In this document: positions 8,171-17,595 of the stretch, in pieces
How the letters are laid out: every line of letters starts with the position of its first letter
How positions within the stretch are numbered: the first letter of the stretch is position 1
DNA from: Thermoproteota archaeon
GTDB taxonomy: Archaea; Thermoproteota; Bathyarchaeia; RBG-16-48-13; GCA-020355125
Assembly: GCA_030837285.1 (NCBI GenBank)
Contig: JAUPKU010000122.1
Span: forward strand, 1-42,423
DNA length: 42,423 bases
Direction: 5' to 3'
The notes under the pieces: generated by a model
Databases searched by the model: none
What the model saw: only the letters and a program-made list of their open reading frames with translations
Told to the model about the DNA's origin: nothing
Translations under genes and position numbers: made by a program

Positions 8171-9400
8171 ATGGCATTTAAGTCATATCCTCGGGTGTTT
8201 TTTGAACTCCTTATCATCGGTTTTGCAATTGTGTTAGGTCAGGGATTGGCACAGTCTTTCCTCCCGATTTTCGCGAAGGAACTTGATCCCTCGGGCATAA
8301 TAGCTGGTTTTGTTGTTTCAGCTTGGTTTCTTTCAAGAGTCTTTATTGAAATCCCGTCAGGAATCATCTCAGATAGAATTGGAAGATCAAGACTTCTAGT
8401 AGTAGGTATTAGTTTAAGCGCTTCAGGTGCTTTTCTATGCGCCATATCCAATTCTATCTATATGCTCATCATTGGAAGGGGGATATGGGGTCTCGGGACG
8501 GCATTATACTTCATGAATAATTCTGCGTTAATTATGGATCTCTTCGACCCGAGTGTAAGAGGACGAACGTTGGGTACGTTTCAATCAATCGAACTAATAG
8601 GATCTTTTATAGGAGCGCCATTCGGAGCATTCATAGCTGAGAACATAGGCAATTCTATTGTTAGAGGTTATAATCTCGTTTTCTATCTCAGCTTTGGATT
8701 GATACTGGCAGCCTTCACCCTAGCTTTTATGTCAAAGGAAATCAGACATGTAAGTACAGTAAAAACCACAAAATCCACTGTTTCCCTGAAAGAAGTATTT
8801 CTTTTGTTTGGAAATACAGGAGTGGCAGTGATCTGTATTTGTTCATTCTCTAGGATGCTCATCATGCAGGGAATAACCAATACAGTCCTAGAGCTTTATC
8901 TTAATGAGGGTATTATGTTAAGCGTTAGCCTTATAGGCATTGTTCTTAGTTTTAGAAGTGTAGGTTTCATAATCTCGTCAATATCCTCGGGATACTTGTC
9001 CGACAGGATTGGGAGAAAGCCCATAATTATTGTTGGTATCTTGATTGGAAGCGCAAGCATGCTGATTCTAGCTAATGTTTCGAGTTTCGAGCTTTTCATG
9101 TTAACCGCTCTCATGATGGGTCTTGGAGAAGGGATGGTCTTCACGTGCCTCTTGGTATTATTGTCTGAAGTTGTATCTCCTCATGTCAGAGGTGGAGCAA
9201 TCGGATTGTATAGAACTTTCATGGATCTAGGAGGATTCATAGGACCTATATTGTTTGCTTTTATGTACGACAATCTCGGACCCTCATTTCCATTCTATAG
9301 TGCAGCGGCAATTCTTCTATTCAATGCTATCTTGGTCATTTCTATTAGGAAGATGAAGCTAGTGACACAAAAAGGAAGCACTGAAGCATTTCATCATTAA
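8171..9400 (+). CDS. MFS transporter
   Basis: A 409-residue protein with 12 hydrophobic segments in two halves. The cytoplasmic loop motif of the major facilitator superfamily occurs in both halves: SGIISDRIGRSRLL near residue 65 and SGYLSDRIGRKPII near 275. This is a complete proton- or ion-coupled secondary carrier. The drug:H+ antiporter-like sequence suggests efflux, but the substrate is unknown. A TATA-like element (CATAAATACTG) at about 8099-8109 would serve it. It is transcribed divergently from the VOC gene. Confidence 0.88.
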   Translation: MAFKSYPRVFFELLIIGFAIVLGQGLAQSFLPIFAKELDPSGIIAGFVVSAWFLSRVFIEIPSGIISDRIGRSRLLVVGISLSASGAFLCAISNSIYMLIIGRGIWGLGTALYFMNNSALIMDLFDPSVRGRTLGTFQSIELIGSFIGAPFGAFIAENIGNSIVRGYNLVFYLSFGLILAAFTLAFMSKEIRHVSTVKTTKSTVSLKEVFLLFGNTGVAVICICSFSRMLIMQGITNTVLELYLNEGIMLSVSLIGIVLSFRSVGFIISSISSGYLSDRIGRKPIIIVGILIGSASMLILANVSSFELFMLTALMMGLGEGMVFTCLLVLLSEVVSPHVRGGAIGLYRTFMDLGGFIGPILFAFMYDNLGPSFPFYSAAAILLFNAILVISIRKMKLVTQKGSTEAFHH

Positions 9401-9598
9401 CTATTTAGGACATTATTTATACCCATATTTACAATTGATTGGCAGGTTGCGTCTAAAAAAGAGATTGATAGGACCGAAGTTTAGCAAACATAAATCCAAT
9501 TCTATCAGATAGACTATTTTCTAACCATTAGAAAATAAAATCTTAAGTAACAAGAAGAGTTTCAGTTGTTAGTAATTCTTTAAGTTGAGGAGTAAAGT

Positions 9599-10954
9599 AT
9601 GCGTGGAGATACGAATGTAAAGAAACTCCTAGCTGAAGCTGAGAAGCCAAAGGAGTTGGCGATGAAGTATCATCCTGTTTATAGAGGAAAGATCGAGATA
9701 GAACCGAAAGTACCCATCAAGAAGCTCGAGGACTTGGCTATGTGGTATACACCTGGGGTTGCTGAGCCTTGTATGGCTATTAAGCGGGACAATGATGCCG
9801 TCTTTGAGTACACAGGTAAATGGAATTTCGTCGCTATTGTGTCTGACGGGACTAGAGTTCTTGGGCTGGGAAATATTGGTCCTTTAGCCGGATTACCAGT
9901 GATGGAAGGAAAAGCGCTGATCTTCAAGTATTTTGGTGGGGTCGATGCCTTCCCCATATGTTTAGACACGAAGAATGCTGAGGATATTATCAGAGCTGTT
10001 AAATGGTTGACTCCAACTTTCGGCGGTATAAATTTAGAGGATATCGAGAAGCCTAAATGCTATTACATTCTCGAAAAGTTGAGAGAAGAACTCAACATTC
10101 CAGTTTGGCATGATGATCAACAAGGAACTGCGCTAGTAACTTTGGCAGGGCTTCTCAACGCACTGAAAATCGTGGGCAAGAAGCCAGGAGAAGTCAAGGT
10201 TGCTATGATTGGAGCTGGAGCAGCCAATATTAGTATAGCAAAGTATATTATGAAAGCAGGGGTTAAGTCAGGAAACATCATTATGGCTGATTCTAACTCA
10301 ATTCTCAGCAAAGAAAGGGTTGACGTTGAGAAGAATGACCCTGCTAAATGGGAGATCTGCGAGAAAACAAACGTAGAAGGAAAAGTAGGTGGCATACCAG
10401 AAGCACTTGAGGATTCCGACGTGTGTATAGCCTATTCAAAGGCTGTTCCCGGAACCATAAAGAAAGAGTGGATCTCCAAAATGGCGGGTGATGCAATAGT
10501 TTTTGCTGGGGCAAACCCCTTACCTGAGATCTGGCCGTGGGATGCAAAGGAGGCAGGCGCTAAAATAGTTGCAACGGGGCGATCGGATTTCCCAAATCAA
10601 ATTAATAATTCAATAGGGTTTCCAGCGGTCTTTAGGGGTACCCTTGACGTTATGGCTAAGAAGATAACGGATGAGATGTGTATTGCTGCAGCTTATGCAA
10701 TAGCGAATTATGCTGAGAAGAAGGGGATAAATGAAGAGTACATTATTCCAACGATGAAGGAGATGGGCGTCTTCGTGGAGGAGGCTGTAGCTGTAGGCAT
10801 GAAGGGGATGGAGCAAGGGGTTGCTCGAAGAAAGATGAGTCGACAGAGTCTGCGGTTGGCTGTCTCCTCTACGCTCAAGAGGAGCCAGAGGGTTACAAAG
10901 ACCTTGATGAAGGAAAACCTGATTCTTCCCCTATCCTATTATGGGAAACAATAG
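9599..10954 (+). CDS. Malic enzyme, NAD(P)-dependent
   Basis: A 451-residue cytoplasmic enzyme that oxidatively decarboxylates malate to pyruvate. The N-terminal malic domain carries MWYTPGVAEP with the catalytic Tyr (Y50), the Lys region VMEGKALIFK and the metal-site sequence PVWHDDQQGTA. The NAD-binding domain has IGAGAANISIAKYI near 204-217. Length matches prokaryotic single-domain malic enzymes, with no phosphotransacetylase domain. The ATG has a strong GAGGAG ribosome-binding site at 9587-9592 with a 6-base spacer. The TAG stop abuts the fumarase alpha reading frame. Cofactor preference cannot be assigned. Confidence 0.93.
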   Translation: MRGDTNVKKLLAEAEKPKELAMKYHPVYRGKIEIEPKVPIKKLEDLAMWYTPGVAEPCMAIKRDNDAVFEYTGKWNFVAIVSDGTRVLGLGNIGPLAGLPVMEGKALIFKYFGGVDAFPICLDTKNAEDIIRAVKWLTPTFGGINLEDIEKPKCYYILEKLREELNIPVWHDDQQGTALVTLAGLLNALKIVGKKPGEVKVAMIGAGAANISIAKYIMKAGVKSGNIIMADSNSILSKERVDVEKNDPAKWEICEKTNVEGKVGGIPEALEDSDVCIAYSKAVPGTIKKEWISKMAGDAIVFAGANPLPEIWPWDAKEAGAKIVATGRSDFPNQINNSIGFPAVFRGTLDVMAKKITDEMCIAAAYAIANYAEKKGINEEYIIPTMKEMGVFVEEAVAVGMKGMEQGVARRKMSRQSLRLAVSSTLKRSQRVTKTLMKENLILPLSYYGKQ

Positions 10955-10966
10955 GAGTTATCAGAA

Positions 10967-11851
10967 CTGGAAAGATCGCTTGAAGAAGGGATTGAGGAAG
11001 CCGTTGTCAACCTCCTTAGGCTTTCCGTTATCAGACTGCCAAAAGATGTAGAGGAGGCACTTCTAAATGCTTCGGAGCTAGAAAGAAACGAGACCGCAAA
11101 AGCTCAGCTTAAGGCTATGACCGAGAATATTCGGTTAGCCGAGCAGATAGGAGTGCCCATATGCCAAGACACTGGGACAATAAGCTTCTACCTTATGGTA
11201 GGAGACAAATTCTCCAATTTATCTATGCTTCCAGATATATTGAGGCATGCTACAAAACATGCGACAGAGGCGATTCCACTCCGCCCAAACGCTGTTAACC
11301 CTTTTACAGGAAAGAATAGTGGCGACAATATAGGAGAGTCTATGCCTTATATTCATTGGGAAATAGTCGAAGGAAACAATCTTCAAATAACCGCCCTTCC
11401 TAAGGGTGGGGGGAGCGAGAATGCCTGCGCTTTAGGAATGTTGGAGCCAGGTCTTGGAATCAAAGGAATAAAGAAGTTCGTTGTTGACACTGTAATTGAT
11501 GCAGGCGCAAAGCCGTGTCCACCTACTATCTTGGGCGTTGGTATTGGAGGAGGAGCAGACATCGCCATTAACTTGGCTAAGAAGGCTCTTCTAAGAAATA
11601 TAGGCAGTCGTCACAATGAATCCATTGTTGCAGATCTGGAGAGAGAATTGGAAGAACTTGTAAATCAGACTGGAATTGGACCCATGGGATTAGGTGGAGA
11701 TACGACAACTCTGGGAGTGAACGTGGAGTACGCTCATCGGCACCCAGCAAGTCTACCTGTAGCGGTGATGTTCCAGTGCTGGGCTTCTAGAAGAGCCTCT
11801 GCCAAAATACTGTTTGATGGAAAAGTAGAATACTTGTCGCATCGAATTTAA
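10967..11851 (+). CDS. Class I fumarate hydratase, alpha (N-terminal) subunit
   Basis: This iron-sulfur subunit interconverts fumarate and malate with its beta partner. Three Cys positions suited to the 4Fe-4S cluster are present: PICQDTG (C66), ENACALGM (C154) and AKPCPPTILG (C184). ATG 11117 is the first ATG, but the conserved N-terminal region (LPKDVEEALLNA, AKAQLKAMTENIRLAEQ) lies before it, in frame from 10955. No ATG, GTG or TTG exists between the malic enzyme TAG (10952-10954) and 11117. I place the start at CTG 10967, because GGAG at 10954-10957 is well spaced (9 bases) from it. That gives 294 residues, a normal family length. The start is the uncertain part; the identity is firm. Confidence 0.85.
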   Translation: MERSLEEGIEEAVVNLLRLSVIRLPKDVEEALLNASELERNETAKAQLKAMTENIRLAEQIGVPICQDTGTISFYLMVGDKFSNLSMLPDILRHATKHATEAIPLRPNAVNPFTGKNSGDNIGESMPYIHWEIVEGNNLQITALPKGGGSENACALGMLEPGLGIKGIKKFVVDTVIDAGAKPCPPTILGVGIGGGADIAINLAKKALLRNIGSRHNESIVADLERELEELVNQTGIGPMGLGGDTTTLGVNVEYAHRHPASLPVAVMFQCWASRRASAKILFDGKVEYLSHRI

Positions 11852-11866
11852 GAGTGTCTGATTTAG

Positions 11867-12463
11867 ATGGTCGAGTATCATCTTTGGACTCCTCTATCAG
11901 AGAAGGACGTGAGGAAACTGAAAATCCGTGATGTAGTTTATATCAGCGGAGTCATGTTTACTGCTAGGGATTCAGCTCATGAGAGGGCTTTGGAGTACTT
12001 CGGAGAAGGAAGAAACCTCCCAATTGACACTAATGGAGTGGCTCTCTTTCATTCAGGACCTCTCGTTAGAGAAGTGGATGGGAGGTATGAAGTTGTTTCG
12101 GCGGGTCCTACGACTAGCGCTAGAATGGAAGTATTTGAAGAAGTATTCATAGAGAAATCTGGCATCCGAATCATCATCGGGAAAGGTGGCATGGGAGCAA
12201 AGACAGTGGAGGCAATGAAAAAGTTCGGTGTTGTCTACTGTGCCTTTACAGGGGGAACTGGTGCTTTAGCAGCAAAAGCAATCAAAGCGGTTAAGTCGGT
12301 GGAATGGCTTGACCTCGGTATGCCTGAGGCATTATGGACGTTGGTAGTTGAAGACTTTGGACCACTCATTGTAGCGATAGATTCTTTTGGCAACAACTTA
12401 TATGCTAACGTGATGGATCAGGTTGAGAAGAATAGGCTGAAGATCCATCAATCGATCGATTAA
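11867..12463 (+). CDS. Class I fumarate hydratase, beta (C-terminal) subunit
   Basis: A 198-residue partner of the alpha subunit 15 bases upstream. It shows the family landmarks GPTTSARM, IIIGKGGMG and YCAFTGGTGALAA, which bind substrate carboxylates in class I fumarases and the related L(+)-tartrate dehydratases. A separate two-subunit arrangement is typical of archaea. The last segment MPEALWTLVVEDFGP is also conserved. With malic enzyme in front, the three genes can move carbon between fumarate, malate and pyruvate. Tartrate dehydratase activity cannot be excluded from sequence, but fumarase is more likely in this setting. Confidence 0.9.
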   Translation: MVEYHLWTPLSEKDVRKLKIRDVVYISGVMFTARDSAHERALEYFGEGRNLPIDTNGVALFHSGPLVREVDGRYEVVSAGPTTSARMEVFEEVFIEKSGIRIIIGKGGMGAKTVEAMKKFGVVYCAFTGGTGALAAKAIKAVKSVEWLDLGMPEALWTLVVEDFGPLIVAIDSFGNNLYANVMDQVEKNRLKIHQSID

Positions 12464-12583
12464 CATTTTTATAACATAAGTACGCTAGTGCTTCTCCAGT
12501 TTTTAACCATTGAGAGATTAAATGTGAGATTGATTAATAGAAGGATTATTAGTTCACGGACCGCTCACAAATATTTAGTTGGG

Positions 12584-13996
12584 ATGCAGATGAGTAAGAA
12601 TCTTGAAGAGATTGAAAAGGAAATTCTGGGAGAAGCATACTTCTCCAATGAAACAAGGAAAAATCTAGCAGTTTTATGCAGTTTTGGTTGTCGTTTTGCA
12701 GGTACGCCTAGTGAAGAAGAAGCTGTCAAGTATCTGCTGCAAAAGATGAAGGATTATAATCTTAGCAAACCCCACAGAGAGGAAGTGAAGTATCTTGGCT
12801 GGAAACGTGGCATAGCAAAATTAGAGGTGACGAAGCCCGAGTCGAAAGAGCTTGAATGCATTGGACTTCCTTGGTCACCTAGCACATCTAAGGAAGGCCT
12901 TGAAGCTGAGCTTCTTAACATCGGTAATGGAACTTACGTTGACTATGAACTTCACAGAGATGATGTGAAGGGAAAGATCGTGATGACATCTGCATTCACT
13001 CCTCCTTGGATGAGGGGACAACACCGATGCGAGAAACTTTGCAGAGCAGAGAATATGGGTGCGGCAGGTTTCATCTATGCTAAGAATGACCCCGGCTTAC
13101 TTTGTGAGACGGGGGTGGCAAGCTGGAACCCACCAGAGACTCTTGGAAGGATCGTCAAATTCCCGGCAGTAGGAACATCGAAGGAAGTTGCCTCGTATCT
13201 AACAAGATTAAGGGAGAAGGGGAAAGTAAGTGTTAGAATCACGGCGAAGCACACTTCTGCACCTGCATTGACATGGAACGTCGTCGGTGAAGTCGAAGGC
13301 AGCGATAAGCCTGATGAGGTCATTGTTGTTGGAGGTCACTTGGATGGCCATGACATTGCTGTCGGCGCGATGGATAATGCAGCTGGAGTATGTGTCGTAC
13401 TAGAAACTGCCAGGCTCTTGTCGATTCACAAGAACGCTATTAAAAGAACTGTTCGATTCATCGCTTTTCCAGGTGAAGAGACAGGCTGCTTCGGATCAGC
13501 GGGCTACGTTATGGAACACTTAAAGGAATTGGATAAAATCAAGTTCATGTTCAATCTAGATGGGGCTGGTAGGGCGGCGAGACCAGGAATTATGGTTCAG
13601 GGATGGCCTGACGCGATACCTTTCTTCAAGAACGTCTCTAGAAACATGGATCAGCCGATGTCCGTGGATGTGAATTTCGGCATCTATAGTGATCATATGC
13701 CCTTCGCTTTAAGGGGGATTCAGACTGCTAGTTTAGTAGGAGGGATAGGATTCACAGCTTCCACGGGCACGCGGGGTTGGGGACATACTAAGGCTGACAC
13801 AGAGGATAAAGTGGATGTTCGTGATATGCGGGAGGCTTCTGCCAACCTTGCCAGGGTGCTATTTCGAATGGCAACAATAGAAGAGTTACCTTTTAAACGT
13901 AAATCGAATGAAGAGATAAAGACTATGTTACATAGACAGGGTTATGATGAGGTAATGGAAGTGCTCGGAAGCTATCCCTCCTGGCTTAAGATCTGA
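12584..13996 (+). CDS. M28-family zinc aminopeptidase with inserted PA-like domain
   Basis: The frame is open from GTG 12488, but conserved sequence begins at MQMSKNLEEIEKEIL. A TATA-like TTTTTATAAC at 12467-12476 lies too close to 12488, so I use ATG 12584 (470 residues). The C-terminal peptidase domain has the full co-catalytic zinc set: GGHLDGHD (H252), MDNAAG (D264), GEETG (E298 base, E299 ligand), NLDGAG (D326) and GWGHTKADT (H401). The middle part, about residues 110-225, looks like a protease-associated insert (DDVKGKIVM, GAAGFIYA). There is no signal peptide, so a cytoplasmic peptide-trimming role is likely. Confidence 0.88.
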   Translation: MQMSKNLEEIEKEILGEAYFSNETRKNLAVLCSFGCRFAGTPSEEEAVKYLLQKMKDYNLSKPHREEVKYLGWKRGIAKLEVTKPESKELECIGLPWSPSTSKEGLEAELLNIGNGTYVDYELHRDDVKGKIVMTSAFTPPWMRGQHRCEKLCRAENMGAAGFIYAKNDPGLLCETGVASWNPPETLGRIVKFPAVGTSKEVASYLTRLREKGKVSVRITAKHTSAPALTWNVVGEVEGSDKPDEVIVVGGHLDGHDIAVGAMDNAAGVCVVLETARLLSIHKNAIKRTVRFIAFPGEETGCFGSAGYVMEHLKELDKIKFMFNLDGAGRAARPGIMVQGWPDAIPFFKNVSRNMDQPMSVDVNFGIYSDHMPFALRGIQTASLVGGIGFTASTGTRGWGHTKADTEDKVDVRDMREASANLARVLFRMATIEELPFKRKSNEEIKTMLHRQGYDEVMEVLGSYPSWLKI

Positions 13997-14231
13997 CTTT
14001 TCTGAAAAATAGCATCGTGAAATCAGAGCCTCCCCTCATCCTTGTTTGTCATCGACAACTTTTACAGAATCTTAGATATGAGTAGATAGATGAATTCATG
14101 CTTTTTTGGATCTATAATACAATTTCACTATCTACTTCTTTTAATGGGTGGATTATAACTAACTTCCGAAAGCATATTATGATTCCGGAATGAAAAAGGA
14201 GAGTTTGATTTAGAATATGAAGAGTATTCGT

Positions 14232-17200
14232 CTAGCTGTAGTCGAAGGCCATGTAGTGAAATGTTGGAACGCCAGCTTCGTTGATGATTACGCCGAGGTT
14301 CAAGTACTGCGGGTCGAGGGGTGCTGTTTCCCACATTACGATAGTGGTTGTCTGTGAGGTAAGACTGAACGTCGTGATGAAGGATGATATTGTAGAGTTG
14401 GTTGCAGTCCAGTCAAAGTCGTTATGGTAGCTGATTGGCGCTTGAGTGAATGAGAACCCAACCGACGGATTAAGAATTGTAGGCGTTTTAACCACGAAAC
14501 CCCGTCGCGCAAACTCGTTGATTACGTTTTGTTTGCGTGCTTCGGCTGTCTGCACAACAGTTGAGCCTATGAGGTTTAGATATGCTCTTTGAGGTGCTGA
14601 GCTGACTTCCGCTGAATTCTGTGGATTCGTTATTAAGTAGTAGCCAACTTTCTGTGAATTTGCGTCAACGACGGCTATCATGGCGGGCGAGAGTGTTGTG
14701 GATGTCCCGCCACCGTAATAGGGGACAAAATAGTATGGGTTGTTATTAATGACGTACATCAAAATGTTCCCACTCTGCCAGTTGTTAAGTGTCAGCTGAG
14801 TCTTTGTTAGACCATAATTATTGATAGCGTCTAGGGCTGTCTGAGGCCCTGTTAGTGTGGTGTTTCCGGTTCTGAGGAGAAAGACGTTGCCTATGTCTTT
14901 CCCGTTTAAGGCTACATACATACCTGCAAGGTTCTTTCCGGCTGCGTTAGCATATTCTACCAGACGGACAGTAGCCCAATACGTTGTACCATTGAGGTAG
15001 AAGGAGACGTATCTCACATCCTCAATAGTCTTCTTTTGAGAGTCGGTAGTTAACTCGAAGAAATCGGTTCCTCGTTGCCAGTAATCAGGGGTTGAGACAT
15101 GATACGTGTTATAAGAGTCTATCTGCCTGTCAAAGAGGAATTCAGGGTATCGCAATTGCGATTGCAGCCATGTTGGTACAGACTGATTCCATTGCTGCTG
15201 GTACATTCCTCGGTAGAAGTCTAAGACATAGTTGTCCTCGCTATTTCCAAGTAAGTAGCCTTTTATGCTTCCGTCATAAGCGTTTACCAGAACTGTTGCG
15301 AATACTCGCCAGAAATTGTCTTGATTAGCAGGGTAATCCAAGTATTGGGTGGGCATACTTCTGTCTATGTAAACATAGAGTAAATAGTAGATGTCTTTAC
15401 CGTCGGATACTATGTAAGGGTCGTTGTCTAGGGTCATTCCTGGGAGGAGAATCTGTGAAAGGCGCTGATTAATATCTCTCATGAAGAGAGTCTTTACATC
15501 ACCGAAGTCTCCTCTGGCAAAGTCTAATCTAATCTGCTCTTGCCCGTATATCCCTGAAAAGAACCAGAATTTGTCAAATCCGCTAAGAGTGTAGTCAACA
15601 GTCTTATTGTAAGGTACATAGTTGTCGGATAGAGAGTTCTCCTTAATGTCGGGGGATACTTGTATGTACACTTGAGGGGAAGATTCGAATAAGCCTCCTT
15701 CCCCATAATAAATGGAATAAGGTTTGGTGAGGTTGAATACTGACTGTATTGACACTATCTCCCCGGTGACAGCGTCCATGGCTAAAATGCGTTCAGAATG
15801 TGTGATAAGCAGACGGGAAGAACGCCACTGTTCATCGCTAGATCCGCCAGTCGGCATAACTATTGTCAAAGGCGCTAACCAATACTCTCTGCCATTCACA
15901 TAGACTATATCAACAGAGGTAGTAGCAGGAGCCACGGGGGTGGGGAAAGTCATCCAGTTCACGCCGATGCTAGGGGTTAGTCTAAGCTTGGCTGCGGCGT
16001 CATTGAAGATTCGTATCTTGCTGAGGATTTCTAGGTTTGTTCCCGTGTTAATAGCGGAGCTGATGTCAGACTCTCTTATCTGTTCAACACCAGTTGCCCA
16101 TCGGGTGTATTCGACGTTAGGTAGATACTTTGGATTCCAAAGGTATTCTTCGTAGTGGCCTCCCATAGCTGGTCCGTATTGTACAGCAACGATTATTGGA
16201 CCTGCCGCAAGGCTGCCCACAACCAAAATAATTAGTAAGGCTAAGATGATTTTACGAGCATAGAGAATGCCAATGGCACTTTTAACATATAGTCCTTTCA
16301 GGCTGAAGAAGACTGCTAGAATTATTAAGATGAATTCACCTATTATCAGAGTCCTGACATAAAATGGAGTTGTTATATCAAAAGCCTGAGTTGGCACTTG
16401 GAGGAGAACTGGCGTCAGCAGGAGGAGGCATATTAAAGCTATAGACCGTATGCATCCTGCGATGTTTCCCCTGCGTAATTCGAAGATGAAAGAAATTATC
16501 AGTCGGATTATCCATATTACTCCAAAGATAATTATGATTGTCCTAGCGAAGAGTAGAAATTCTAGGACGGGGGAGTTCTCAATTAGCCATGTTCCAAGAG
16601 GTACTCCTGATATTGTTCCTGATGCATATTCTGAAGTGAAGAAAATTGTAGAAAGTGTTGAAAACGCTCTTTGAAGGAGATCCACCCATGAGATCAATTG
16701 TGACTCAATCCAATTCGATAGGAGGAGGTATTTCAAAGCTAAATCTTGGGCTACCAAAGGTCCTATCACGATGGCTCCTATGACAAATTCAAAAGACTTC
16801 CAGAGGATTCCTTTCTTCAGAGGAATCTTGTCATCCCAAACTGTCTCTCTCACGTGTGTGGAAAATGGGGATTCGCCGCTATACTGGAATACCTGTGTGA
16901 AAAATGCATTTACAGCCCCCCATAGCTTACTGTGGAGGTAAATCTCTCTCTGCCCAGTCTCGTCTTTGTCTATTATTATTCGAGGGTCACTCAACGCTAT
17001 TAGGAGGCCAATGCTTATGCAGGCGTAGAAATAGAAGTTGTTTAGGAAGTTTATTGCCCACCAGTCAATTCCTGCTTTAACTTTGTACATCTCTTCGAAG
17101 ATTTTGACGCTCAACCACCAATTCTGGTATAGAATGAAGATAATGAGGCCTCCGATTGCTATTGGGATGATTACCCATCGTCCTACTCGTGGTATTATTC

Positions 17201-17411
17201 GAGATCGAAAAGGTATTCCTTCGAACTCGGGGGGAATATTTCGCGTTCTTTGGGTACGTGGCCGAAGGCTAAAGAACAAGATGATAACTATCATAGATAT
17301 CAGCATTGCAAGTGTGACTAGGGGGGGTAGATTGAATGCATTAGCAAATGCAAATAAGAAAATCATTATAAAGAATATAATGATGGGAAGGGGTGTCCTC
17401 TGTCTCTCCAT
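14232..17411 (-). CDS. UPF0182 family giant membrane protein
   Basis: A 1059-residue protein. The first 400 or so residues contain about seven membrane helices. The remainder is a large, probably external domain rich in Asn, Thr, Tyr and beta-strand, with many N-x-S/T sites. The architecture and sequence stretches such as WNPKYLPNVEYTRWATG and the late repeated Tyr/Asn pattern fit UPF0182 (COG1615), a family of unknown function mainly described in actinobacteria and cyanobacteria and present in some archaea. A TATA box lies at 17451-17460. It ends in TAG. The neighbouring PH-like membrane protein is 185 bases upstream. Confidence 0.8.
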   Translation of the reverse strand: MERQRTPLPIIIFFIMIFLFAFANAFNLPPLVTLAMLISMIVIILFFSLRPRTQRTRNIPPEFEGIPFRSRIIPRVGRWVIIPIAIGGLIIFILYQNWWLSVKIFEEMYKVKAGIDWWAINFLNNFYFYACISIGLLIALSDPRIIIDKDETGQREIYLHSKLWGAVNAFFTQVFQYSGESPFSTHVRETVWDDKIPLKKGILWKSFEFVIGAIVIGPLVAQDLALKYLLLSNWIESQLISWVDLLQRAFSTLSTIFFTSEYASGTISGVPLGTWLIENSPVLEFLLFARTIIIIFGVIWIIRLIISFIFELRRGNIAGCIRSIALICLLLLTPVLLQVPTQAFDITTPFYVRTLIIGEFILIILAVFFSLKGLYVKSAIGILYARKIILALLIILVVGSLAAGPIIVAVQYGPAMGGHYEEYLWNPKYLPNVEYTRWATGVEQIRESDISSAINTGTNLEILSKIRIFNDAAAKLRLTPSIGVNWMTFPTPVAPATTSVDIVYVNGREYWLAPLTIVMPTGGSSDEQWRSSRLLITHSERILAMDAVTGEIVSIQSVFNLTKPYSIYYGEGGLFESSPQVYIQVSPDIKENSLSDNYVPYNKTVDYTLSGFDKFWFFSGIYGQEQIRLDFARGDFGDVKTLFMRDINQRLSQILLPGMTLDNDPYIVSDGKDIYYLLYVYIDRSMPTQYLDYPANQDNFWRVFATVLVNAYDGSIKGYLLGNSEDNYVLDFYRGMYQQQWNQSVPTWLQSQLRYPEFLFDRQIDSYNTYHVSTPDYWQRGTDFFELTTDSQKKTIEDVRYVSFYLNGTTYWATVRLVEYANAAGKNLAGMYVALNGKDIGNVFLLRTGNTTLTGPQTALDAINNYGLTKTQLTLNNWQSGNILMYVINNNPYYFVPYYGGGTSTTLSPAMIAVVDANSQKVGYYLITNPQNSAEVSSAPQRAYLNLIGSTVVQTAEARKQNVINEFARRGFVVKTPTILNPSVGFSFTQAPISYHNDFDWTATNSTISSFITTFSLTSQTTTIVMWETAPLDPQYLNLGVIINEAGVPTFHYMAFDYS

Positions 17412-17450
17412 TTAAATCACTTGCCAAGGGCTAGATTTATTGGGGGACGC

Positions 17451-17460
17451 ATATAAACTT
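17451..17460 (-). promoter_or_regulatory. TATA box of the UPF0182 gene
   Basis: AAGTTTATAT on the minus strand, about 40 bases before the ATG at 17411. A start of transcription near 17428 would leave a leader of about 17 bases. Confidence 0.5.
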
Positions 17461-17595
17461 GGCTGAATTGCAGATCAACTCTTGAAGAATCAGAAGATTT
17501 TGAGCCACTTTAATTCTAAGAACTAACAGATCGGATAAGGTATTCATAAGTGTGTTTGGCAGTTGGATGTTTTTTAGAGTTTTAAGATGTCGTTG

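Noticed and set aside
10952-10954. Pyrrolysine or other recoding of TAG, also suggested by TAG at 30675
   Set aside because: At least ten genes in the window use TAG as their normal final stop (for example at 4214, 5322, 19888 and 37690), and the interrupted gene at 30450 also carries a TGA.
15092-17415. Several plus-strand ORFs of 70-125 residues inside the UPF0182 gene
   Set aside because: They are antisense to a continuous 1059-codon gene with clear membrane-protein composition, and lack promoters or recognisable domains.
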